DNA of 26,999 nt from JAADHY01 sp964428935. Its GTDB lineage: Bacteria > Planctomycetota > Planctomycetia > Planctomycetales > Planctomycetaceae. This document shows positions 1 to 6,236 of the stretch, piece by piece. Position 1 is the stretch's first letter. Every line of letters begins with the position of its first letter. The notes below the pieces were generated by a model, which saw only the letters and a program-made list of their open reading frames with translations, did not search any database and was not told the origin of the DNA. Where the stretch lies: assembly GCA_964428935.1 (NCBI GenBank), contig CAYSAG010000036.1, positions 1 to 26,999 on the forward strand. Direction: 5' to 3'. The position numbers and the translations under genes were made by a program.

Positions 1-363
1 CCTTCCCTGCCACCCGCCCCACGAGTCAAATAAGCTCGCCCCGAAAATCGCTGCAACGTGCGCCCATGACTTGAGCGCCGTAACTTGTCACGTTCTTTTC
101 GGTTGTGGAGCAAGCAGCATGCTTGCTCCACGTTGGGGTGCTCACGCGGCGACCTGTCGCCCGCTCAAAGTGCGAGCACAACCGGGTTTCGAGACGCAAA
201 GAGCTTTCGAACGGTCGGCGGCTAGCGCAAGCTGCTGCGCAGGCAGCGTGCGGGTTTGCCTCTGCCTGGCCCGCGTCCCTTGAAGTACCGTGTGGAGCGC
301 GGCATGCTGAGAGCGGGCTTTTCGCAGGACGGTATTCGTCGGTGCGTTTTCGAGGATGTTGGC
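1..363. other. Intergenic region at left edge, no gene seen
   Basis: No reading frame here looks like a real protein; the long minus frame crossing it is an antisense shadow of the TIM-barrel gene. The stretch holds one strong hairpin (105-131, listed separately) and a weak promoter-like pair, TTGAAG at 280-285 and CATGCT at 303-308 with 17 bp between. That pair is too weak to list as a promoter. The gene to the left of the window is unknown. Confidence 0.6.
105..131. repeat. Perfect 12-bp inverted repeat with a 3-nt loop
   Basis: GTGGAGCAAGCA at 105-116 is the exact reverse complement of 120-131, with loop GCA at 117-119. It would fold as a very stable hairpin on either strand. No T-run follows on the plus strand, and none on the minus strand, so it is not a textbook intrinsic terminator. 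It could be a T-less terminator of a gene left of the window, a protein-binding palindrome, or one copy of a dispersed REP-like element. No second copy was noticed in this window. Confidence 0.75.
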
Positions 364-1590
364 ATGAATCGGACTCCGTGCTCGTTCCGTTCGGCCCACG
401 CCCGGGACGACCGGCTGACGCGCCGAGCCTTTTTGGCGGCTGGCGGCGCGACGGGGCTGGCGTTTGTGGTGGGGACCGGTCTTGGGGTGGAGTCGTCGGT
501 TTTGGCATCCGAGGGTCGTGAAGTTGCTGCCGCGGGAGGACGACTCTGCCTGGCCGCTCCGTTGACCCTCTTCCTGGACGGCCCGGCCGTCGACCGTTCG
601 TCCCTCCGCCGCCTCGGACGTCGGCTCGAACAGGCGGTCGACTGCGGCGTAACAGGCCTGGAAGACCTCGGCTGGCTGTCCCGCTCCACACGGGAACGGC
701 TGGAGCTGAGCCGGCTCTTACGGTCGCACCGGTTGACGCTGGTCAACTTCGTCGGCGTGGCTCGACTGAACGAACTGGCGACGCCGCAGCGCGGACTGGT
801 TTGTCGCCACCGGCTTGCACGGGTTGCGGAGCCGGCTCTGCGAGCAGCCACCGAGGTCCGAGCGGTTACCTTCACTGTCTTGGTGGACCGGGTGGGTACC
901 GGCGACCGCCAACGCCAGCTTCACCAGCTCGTCCGCTGGTTGGAGCCGCTGGCGGCCCGCTGCGAGCGAGAACAAATTGGCCTTTTGATCGAGCCGTTCG
1001 ACGTTCGGCCGGGTCGGGCCACCGGACGGCTGCGGCTGTCCAGCCGGGAGGCGGCCTGGGTCTGTTCCCGCACCGGCCGCTCCGCTTGCCGCCTGATCGA
1101 AGAGCTGCACCGGCTGTGCACCGGCTGCCACGGAGCAGGGCCGGTTGGGCCGAAGGTGCGGCCGAGCGAGAACACGACAAGAGCGGATCCAGCGGGCGAA
1201 GGCCGGTCGACAGAGCTTTTGGGCGAAGACCGGTCGTCAGACCGGTTAAGCCAAGGCAGGTCGCCGGAGCCGTCGGACCGCTGGCCGGCTTGGCTGCTTT
1301 CGCGCGTCGGGCTTTTTCGGTTGACCGTGCCGGGACCGTCTGCGTGGCCATGGCGAGAGAGGGAACGACGCAGTCAGCCCGAGCGGCCCGGTCAGTGGCT
1401 GGAGAATTGGTCGACTGTCGGCGTCCGACTGCTAGAGACGGCGGCGCAGGCCGGCTACGGTGGTTTCGTCGTCGTCGACGTTCGCGCGAACGGCTCCGGG
1501 CCACAGCAAACTGCCGCGGCCCGCGAGCAGACGCTGGCCTTGTGCCGTGTCTGGACGCGGCGTCAAGCGGCGTCGGGCCGACTGGCGTGA
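364..1590 (+). CDS. Tat-exported xylose-isomerase-like TIM-barrel protein, divergent
   Basis: A 408-aa protein whose enzyme activity cannot be assigned. ATG 364 is preferred over in-frame upstream ATGs at 256 and 304 because GAGG at 352-355 lies 8 bp before it and it places a twin-arginine-type leader (TRRAFLAAGG, then a hydrophobic run) near the N terminus. The body resembles the sugar-isomerase/AP-endonuclease-2 TIM-barrel family: an IEPFD strand in the middle and a late GYGGFVVVDV strand like the usual GYdGfvslE end. The final acidic residue is Asp rather than Glu, and I cannot find the usual metal-binding His and Asp set, so it may be a degenerate or non-catalytic barrel. An Arg-rich insert (roughly residues 257-307) carries three 9-residue repeats. 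The sulfatase begins 39 bp downstream on the same strand, so an operon is likely. Alternative: a family-specific lipid- or sugar-binding barrel. Confidence 0.7.
   Translation: MNRTPCSFRSAHARDDRLTRRAFLAAGGATGLAFVVGTGLGVESSVLASEGREVAAAGGRLCLAAPLTLFLDGPAVDRSSLRRLGRRLEQAVDCGVTGLEDLGWLSRSTRERLELSRLLRSHRLTLVNFVGVARLNELATPQRGLVCRHRLARVAEPALRAATEVRAVTFTVLVDRVGTGDRQRQLHQLVRWLEPLAARCEREQIGLLIEPFDVRPGRATGRLRLSSREAAWVCSRTGRSACRLIEELHRLCTGCHGAGPVGPKVRPSENTTRADPAGEGRSTELLGEDRSSDRLSQGRSPEPSDRWPAWLLSRVGLFRLTVPGPSAWPWRERERRSQPERPGQWLENWSTVGVRLLETAAQAGYGGFVVVDVRANGSGPQQTAAAREQTLALCRVWTRRQAASGRLA
1194..1274 (+). repeat. Three degenerate 27-bp tandem repeats inside the TIM-barrel gene
   Basis: The codons give GEGRSTELL, GEDRSSDRL and SQGRSPEPS, with the E/Q-x-R-S core starting at residues 279, 288 and 297 of the ATG-364 protein. 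The first two DNA copies (1194-1210 and 1221-1237) match at 15 of 17 positions. The third, near 1248-1265, is more diverged. The period is a multiple of three, so the frame is kept. Confidence 0.7.
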
Positions 1591-1629
1591 CCGGCCGCGG
1601 GACGGAACAGAAACCAAGGAGAAATTCTC

Positions 1630-3021
1630 ATGCGAACGGCGAGACCAAGCGCGCAGTGTGTGAGGTGGGTGGTCTTTCTGGTCGCGGCGTCGTTGGCGGG
1701 ACAAGTCGTGCGGAGCGACCCAGCGGCCGAAGGGGCAGAAAAACAGCGTCCCAACCTGCTGGTCATTCTGGTCGACGACTTGGGCTACGGCGACCTGAGC
1801 TGCTACGGAGCGGAGGACCTTCGGACGCCGAACATCGACCGGCTGGTGGCGTCTGGAATGAAGTTCGTGAACTTTTACGCGAACTGCCCGGTGTGCTCAC
1901 CCACTCGAGCAGCGTTGCTGACCGGTCGCTACCCGGACCTGGTCGGGGTTCCGGGAGTCATTCGAACACACGCTGAAAACAACTGGGGGTACCTGAATCC
2001 CCGAGCGGTCCTGCTGCCGCAAGTACTCAAGCCGGCCGGCTACCACACGGCGATCATCGGCAAGTGGCACTTGGGGCTGGAATCGCCCAACACGCCCAAC
2101 GACCGGGGCTTCGATTTCTTCCACGGCTTCCTGGGCGACATGATGGACGACTACTACACACACCGCCGTCACGGCTTCAACTACATGCGGCTGAACCGGC
2201 AGGTCATTGACCCCGAGGGACACGCCACCGACTTGTTCACGGAGTGGGCGTGCGAGTACTTGCGAAGCCGCCAGCCGGGCCAGCCGTTTTTCCTCTACTT
2301 GGCCTACAACGCCCCGCACACCCCCATTCAGCCACCAGAGGCCTGGCTGAAGCGGGTCCGAGAACGGGAGCCCGACGTGCCGGTGAAGCGAGCCAAGCTG
2401 GTCGCGTTGATCGAGCACTTGGACGACGGGATCGGCCGCGTGCTTCAGACGCTGAAGCAAACGGGCTTGGCGGACAACACGCTGGTCGTGTTCAGCTCGG
2501 ACAACGGCGGTCAGTTGGCGGCGGGAGCCAACAACGGACCGCTCCGGGACGGCAAAGGGACCGTCTACGAGGGCGGGTTGAAGGTCCCCACGGCCGTCGT
2601 GTGGCCCGGTCACATTCGTCCGGGATCCCAGACGGACTTCATGGCCATGACCATGGACATTTTTCCGACGCTGTGTGAAGCGGCGGGAGTACCCGTCGAC
2701 CACCCGATCGACGGCGTCAGTTTCTTGCCTACACTCTTGGGCCAAAAGCAACCGCCGCTGCGGCAAGATTGGTTCTTCCGACGGCGAGAGGGCGGCTTGG
2801 CGTTCAACGGAAAGACGATCGAAGCGGTCCGCCGAGGTGACTGGAAGCTGCTGCAGAACAGCCCGTTCGCGCCCATGGAACTGTACAACTTGAAGGACGA
2901 CCCGTTGGAGCAGCACAACGTCATCGATCGGTACCGCGCGGTCTACCGCAACTTGGCTGCGGCCCTGCGACGTCACATTCAGCGGTGCGGTTCGGTCCCG
3001 TGGCAGAAGCCGGAGCCGTGA
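1630..3021 (+). CDS. Secreted type I sulfatase (formylglycine-dependent arylsulfatase family)
   Basis: A 463-aa alkaline-phosphatase-fold sulfatase that hydrolyses sulfate esters, probably outside the cytoplasm. AAGGAG at 1616-1621 sits 8 bp before ATG 1630. Residues 1-29 look like a signal peptide. Catalytic landmarks are all present: metal ligands D49-D50 (VDDLGYGD), the formylglycine site C89-S-P-T-R93, K145 and H147 (GKWHLG), H230 (APHTP), D291-N292 (SSDNGG) and K309. The C89 side chain must be converted to formylglycine by an FGE/SUMF1-type enzyme, and none is encoded here. The length is normal for the family. The substrate cannot be read from sequence; planctomycetes carry many such genes for sulfated polysaccharides. 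It is probably co-transcribed with the TIM-barrel gene 39 bp upstream. Confidence 0.95.
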   Translation: MRTARPSAQCVRWVVFLVAASLAGQVVRSDPAAEGAEKQRPNLLVILVDDLGYGDLSCYGAEDLRTPNIDRLVASGMKFVNFYANCPVCSPTRAALLTGRYPDLVGVPGVIRTHAENNWGYLNPRAVLLPQVLKPAGYHTAIIGKWHLGLESPNTPNDRGFDFFHGFLGDMMDDYYTHRRHGFNYMRLNRQVIDPEGHATDLFTEWACEYLRSRQPGQPFFLYLAYNAPHTPIQPPEAWLKRVREREPDVPVKRAKLVALIEHLDDGIGRVLQTLKQTGLADNTLVVFSSDNGGQLAAGANNGPLRDGKGTVYEGGLKVPTAVVWPGHIRPGSQTDFMAMTMDIFPTLCEAAGVPVDHPIDGVSFLPTLLGQKQPPLRQDWFFRRREGGLAFNGKTIEAVRRGDWKLLQNSPFAPMELYNLKDDPLEQHNVIDRYRAVYRNLAAALRRHIQRCGSVPWQKPEP

Positions 3022-3028
3022 GCCGGAA

Positions 3029-3065
3029 CGTTCGAGACCACGAACGCGGCCCGTGACCTCGGGCC
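3029..3065 (+). terminator. Two tandem hairpins just after the sulfatase stop
   Basis: CGTTCG at 3029-3034 pairs with 3041-3046 (6-nt loop), and GGCCCG at 3048-3053 pairs with 3060-3065 (6-nt loop). The first starts 8 nt after the stop codon. No T-tract follows, so termination is inferred from position only. They could instead protect the 3' end of the message. Confidence 0.45.
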
Positions 3066-3095
3066 ACGCCGTTCGGTACGTCGGAAACACACCGG

Positions 3096-3123
3096 TTGCG
3101 AAACCGACTGCGGAGACTATGAT
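3096..3123 (+). promoter_or_regulatory. Sigma70-like promoter for fumC
   Basis: TTGCGA at 3096-3101 and TATGAT at 3118-3123 are separated by 16 bp. The -10 matches consensus at 5 of 6 bases. The likely start of transcription is near 3130, and the next gene on this strand is fumC. Confidence 0.5.
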
Positions 3124-3407
3124 CACGGTCAGCGAGGTCGGTCTCCGAGACGGTCGGAGTGTCGCCGGAGGGGGCGGGTTGTTCCGAAGCGGCCAGTCAG
3201 CCGGAGGGGCGGCGCGGACTCATGCCACGCAGCTCGAGAACGGCCGCGCAGTCGAGCGTCGGGCTCAAACCGGCCCTCACCGTCGAAAAAGGCTGACTCG
3301 TGGAGGGCCAGCCGGCGGCCGTCGGTTCCGCGGACAAACGGTCCTGTCCCGTTTCGGCGTCCGGAAGAAATGGTTCCAGAAGGGAGTTCAGCAAGGGGAG
3401 TCCAGCC

Positions 3408-4829
3408 ATGACCGAGTACCGAATTGAACGCGACTCGATGGGCGAGGTGAAGGTTCCGGCTCAGGCCTACTACGGCGCGCAGACACAACGGGCCGTCGAG
3501 AACTTCCCGATTTCAGGTTGGCCCCTGCCGAAGGAACTGATTCACGCCTTGGGACTGGTCAAATACGCGGCGGCGGTCGCGAACCGCGACCTGGGCAAGC
3601 TGACCGGGGGCAAACGGCCGCTCACCGACCAGCAGGTGGACGCTCTGCTGCAGGCCTGCCGCGAAGTGGCCCAGGGCCGAATGGACGACCAGTTCCCGGT
3701 CGACGTCTTCCAGACCGGCTCTGGCACCTCCAGCAACATGAACGCCAATGAAGTGATTGCCAACCGAGCCATCGAGCTTTCCGGCGGCGACCGGTTCAGC
3801 CCGCAAAAGGCCATTCACCCCAACGACCACGTGAACATGGGCCAAAGTACCAACGACATGTTTCCCACGGCCATTCACGTGGCCGTCGCTTTAGCCATCA
3901 AAGAGAAGCTGATTCCGGCCCTGCAGCGCTTCGCCGACTCACTGGCCGAGAAAGCCAAGGCCTGGGACAAGATCATCAAGATCGGCCGGACGCACCTCAT
4001 GGACGCCACGCCGCTGCGTCTGGGACAGGAATTCAGCGGGTTTGCCCGGCAGTTGGAGCTGTCGGTGCTGCGAGCGAACCGGGCCTTGAAAATGGTCCTC
4101 GAACTGCCGGCGGGTGGTACGGCGGTCGGCACCGGAATCAACACGCATCCGGAGTTCGGCAAGCGGGTGGCCGAGGTGCTGGCTCAAGAGACCGGCATTC
4201 CTTTCGTCGAAGCGGCCAACCACTTCGAAGCCAATGCGCAGCGAGACGGGTTGGTGGAATGCCACGGCCAGTTGCGAGCCATTGCCGTCACGCTGTTCAA
4301 CGTCTCGAACAACATTCGGTGGCTCGGCAGCGGCCCTCGCTGTGGCTTCTACGAAATCAAGCTGCCCAGCCGCCAACCGGGCAGCTCGATCATGCCCGGC
4401 AAAGTGAACCCCGTTCTGTGCGAGAGCATGATGCAGGTCTGTGCCCGCGTACTGGGCAATGACCAGACGGTCTCGTTTAGCGGAGCCACGGGCGGTCAGT
4501 TCCAGCTCAACATCATGATGCCTGTCATGGGACACGCCACGCTGGAAAGCATTCGCCTGCTCGCCAACGTCACCAACGCGTTCGTGGACTTCTGCATGGA
4601 AGGCATGGAGGCGAACGAGCAGGCATGCGAGGCGGCCGTGGAGAAAAGCCTGTCCATGGTGACGGCCCTGAACCCGCTGATTGGCTACGAAAAGGCAGCC
4701 GAAATTGCCAAGGAAGCCTTCGCGACGGGCAAGACCATTCGTGAGCTTTGCCGAGAGAAGCGGGTGCTGCCGGAGGAAGAGCTGACCAAGGCGCTGGACC
4801 CGTGGCGAATGACCGAGCCGCAGGCGTAG
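3408..4829 (+). CDS. fumC: Class II fumarate hydratase
   Basis: A 473-aa fumarase that interconverts fumarate and (S)-malate in the cytoplasm as part of the TCA cycle. ATG 3408 is chosen over the in-frame ATG 3300 because AAGGGGAG at 3393-3400 precedes it by 7 bp and because family members start with a sequence like MTEYRIERDSMG. Hallmarks run in order: TGSGTSSNMN at 103-112, GRTHLMDATP with the conserved His at 196, and the superfamily signature GSSIMPGKVNP at 325-335 with the catalytic-loop Ser at 326. The length is typical of class II, oxygen-stable, iron-free enzymes. Aspartase and argininosuccinate lyase share the fold, but the THLMDATP segment and the N terminus favour fumarase. It is probably monocistronic, with its own promoter and a structured region 37 nt after the stop. 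Confidence 0.97.
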   Translation: MTEYRIERDSMGEVKVPAQAYYGAQTQRAVENFPISGWPLPKELIHALGLVKYAAAVANRDLGKLTGGKRPLTDQQVDALLQACREVAQGRMDDQFPVDVFQTGSGTSSNMNANEVIANRAIELSGGDRFSPQKAIHPNDHVNMGQSTNDMFPTAIHVAVALAIKEKLIPALQRFADSLAEKAKAWDKIIKIGRTHLMDATPLRLGQEFSGFARQLELSVLRANRALKMVLELPAGGTAVGTGINTHPEFGKRVAEVLAQETGIPFVEAANHFEANAQRDGLVECHGQLRAIAVTLFNVSNNIRWLGSGPRCGFYEIKLPSRQPGSSIMPGKVNPVLCESMMQVCARVLGNDQTVSFSGATGGQFQLNIMMPVMGHATLESIRLLANVTNAFVDFCMEGMEANEQACEAAVEKSLSMVTALNPLIGYEKAAEIAKEAFATGKTIRELCREKRVLPEEELTKALDPWRMTEPQA

Positions 4830-4865
4830 CCGCGACCTGCAAGCAAAGCGGCGAATCCTCAAGCC

Positions 4866-4936
4866 CGTGGGGCGAGGCGGTCGTCAAGACGTTCGCCGAC
4901 AGCAGCCGCGGTGCTTTCCCGCGGCGACGCCCCACG
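4866..4936 (+). ncRNA. Possible three-way-junction RNA structure after fumC
   Basis: A perfect 9-bp outer stem (4866-4874 with 4928-4936) encloses two hairpins. One is 4876-4897, with GGCG/CGCC, a symmetric internal loop, then CGT/ACG. The other is 4905-4911 paired with 4919-4925, GCCGCGG/CCGCGGC. It lies between convergent fumC and the small leftward gene, so it may act as a bidirectional terminator or 3'-UTR element. A stand-alone RNA is only a possibility. There is no T-tract. Confidence 0.4.
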
Positions 4937-4983
4937 ACCAAACGGCCGGTCCGGGTGGCAGGTCGGTCCGTTAAGCCGGTCGG

Positions 4984-5319
4984 CTACCGGCTGGACGTCT
5001 GCGAGGTGTCCTCGACTTGCACGTCGCGGGCCGCCACGCGGTACTTGTTGTTCAGCCGGAAAAACCGGGCTCCCTGAAACGTCTCCTCACCCGTGATCTC
5101 GTAGCGACCCGGCGGCAAAGAGACCCGAAGACCGGTCCCCAATGCCCAGCCCTGAATGTAGTACCTAGTGATGCAAGTGCGAGGTCGGCTTGACACTGGC
5201 TGGATCATCGCCTCGTTGGTTGAACGTCGCTCGTCCAGGCCCAGTTGGTCGTTGTCTGCGTTCCGACCCGGAACCGCTGATTCCTCTGGCACGCTGTCGA
5301 GGCAGTGCACCGTGTTCAT
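4984..5319 (-). CDS. Small hypothetical protein, start uncertain
   Basis: A 111-aa frame (74 aa if the ATG at 5208 is used) that I do not recognise. The C-terminal part, from TRYYIQGWALGTGL through GRYEITGEETFQGARFFRLNNKYRVAARDVQVED, has the alternating hydrophobic/polar pattern of a small beta-rich domain. It is far less biased than the random GC-rich frames around it. The N-terminal third is low in recognisable structure. Neither start has a good ribosome-binding site: the site before 5208 is too close and that before 5319 is absent. A near-consensus leftward promoter lies about 170 bp upstream (5491-5519), which supports a real transcript. It converges on fumC. There is no signal peptide or membrane span, so it is probably cytoplasmic. 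Confidence 0.5.
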   Translation of the reverse strand: MNTVHCLDSVPEESAVPGRNADNDQLGLDERRSTNEAMIQPVSSRPRTCITRYYIQGWALGTGLRVSLPPGRYEITGEETFQGARFFRLNNKYRVAARDVQVEDTSQTSSR

Positions 5320-5401
5320 TGGCTGTCAGGACCGGTCATGCCGGCCCGTCTGGGGAAACATCGGTTGGCAACCACAGTTTCCATGAGCCGTAGTACCAGC
5401 A

Positions 5402-5433
5402 CAGCCGACCAATCGCAAAAAATTTTTCGGCTG
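5402..5433. repeat. Inverted repeat around an A/T-run core
   Basis: CAGCCGA at 5402-5408 pairs with 5427-5433. The space between contains a run of A then T (5417-5427), an AT island in GC-rich DNA. It would lie in the leader of the leftward small gene transcribed from the promoter at 5491-5519. Confidence 0.45.
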
Positions 5434-5490
5434 CGTGGCCCAACCCGCTGGAAACTTCCGTTGAATTTGTGGCCCGAATGAAAGCTAGGA

Positions 5491-5519
5491 ATTATGCCGC
5501 CGCTTCCAACGGGTGTCTA
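5491..5519 (-). promoter_or_regulatory. Near-consensus sigma70-like promoter, leftward
   Basis: On the minus strand TAGACA (5519-5514) and CATAAT (5496-5491) are separated by exactly 17 bp, and each matches 5 of 6 consensus bases. Transcription would start near 5484 and run into the small hypothetical gene, giving a leader of about 165 nt. Confidence 0.55.
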
Positions 5520-5860
5520 GACCGATCGACGCCTAATTTCACCAAGAGCAACAACTAGCGACGATTGACGGCAAACCGCCCGGGTTCAGACGGGGCGTGT
5601 ACGGGGAGACCGACCGAAAAACGGAACGCGCCGACCAACGAGCGGCCCCGTCAGAAGCCACGACTTGCGGCAGCCGACCACGCTCGCCGGCGTACCCCAC
5701 CCTCGCGTCTGTTCGCCGGTGTCTGAAACCGGACGCTGCAACTGTCGTTTTCGGCGATTCGCAGGCGCGTCGCGCGGTCTGCTCACCGGCTTCCGCGTTC
5801 CAGCCCAAGCACCCGCCGCCTTGACACGCCCGGGCGAACCGAGCTGCTGCCGCGGTTACC

Positions 5861-5890
5861 TGTACAAGTCAGTGAAAGCACCGGTAAAAT
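5861..5890 (+). promoter_or_regulatory. Sigma70-like promoter facing the anti-sigma gene
   Basis: TGTACA at 5861-5866 and TAAAAT at 5885-5890 are 18 bp apart; the -10 matches 5 of 6 bases. Transcription from about 5897 would begin right at a stem-loop (CAACCC 5898-5903 with GGGTTG 5913-5918) and reach the next gene 340 nt later. Confidence 0.45.
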
Positions 5891-6236
5891 CCGCTTTCAA
5901 CCCGCCGGTCGAGGGTTGGGTGGGAACCAGTCCCGAGCGTCGAGACGTCTAAGTGGCATGAGTCGGACTGCGCAGTTGGGCGTCCCCGTTCCGAGCCCTG
6001 GTGGACTGCTCTGTTTTCCGCGGTCGCTCGGAGAACGAGCCACCCTCCAACGACGGTGTCGCTCGCCGTGCCACGGGCCGACCACAGGACACGCTCGGTG
6101 CGGGTGCCCGGCTTGGCTCGGCGAGCACGGCCGTCAGCCTGTCTCGGACGTGAAACTGTGAACTCGGAACTTCAACCCGAAAGCCACCCGAAGCCTGCGT
6201 CAAGCCAATTGCCCGAAGCGAACACGGGAGAAAGTC

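Larger units (their letters stand above)
3022..3407. other. Intergenic region between sulfatase and fumC
   Basis: It holds the tandem hairpins at 3029-3065 and a promoter at 3096-3123. The remainder would be a fumC leader of about 280 nt. I see no convincing gene; the in-frame upstream extension of fumC to 3300 lacks family similarity. Confidence 0.6.
5320..6236. other. Long gene-free region upstream of the anti-sigma gene
   Basis: About 900 bp without a convincing gene. It carries, divergently, the leftward promoter at 5491-5519 and the rightward promoter at 5861-5890, plus hairpins at 5402-5433 and 5898-5918. I looked for a sigma-factor gene or its remains in all frames and saw none. The short frames here are Arg/Pro/Ala-rich shadows. 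Confidence 0.6.

Noticed and set aside
26..691. Minus-strand frame at the left edge
   Set aside because: Arg/Pro/Ser-rich, overlaps the Tat-leader gene and shows no domain.
801..1976. 391-aa plus-strand frame across the TIM-barrel and sulfatase genes
   Set aside because: It spans the junction of two better-supported genes in another frame and is Arg/Ala/Gly-rich without motifs.
1897..3126. 409-aa minus-strand frame opposite the sulfatase
   Set aside because: All sulfatase catalytic residues are on the plus strand; the antisense frame has no recognisable domain.
5570..5600. GGGTTCAGAC sequence like a tRNA T-arm in the gap before the anti-sigma gene
   Set aside because: The loop lacks the required A at position 58 (TTCAG instead of TTCRA), and no anticodon or D-arm precedes it.
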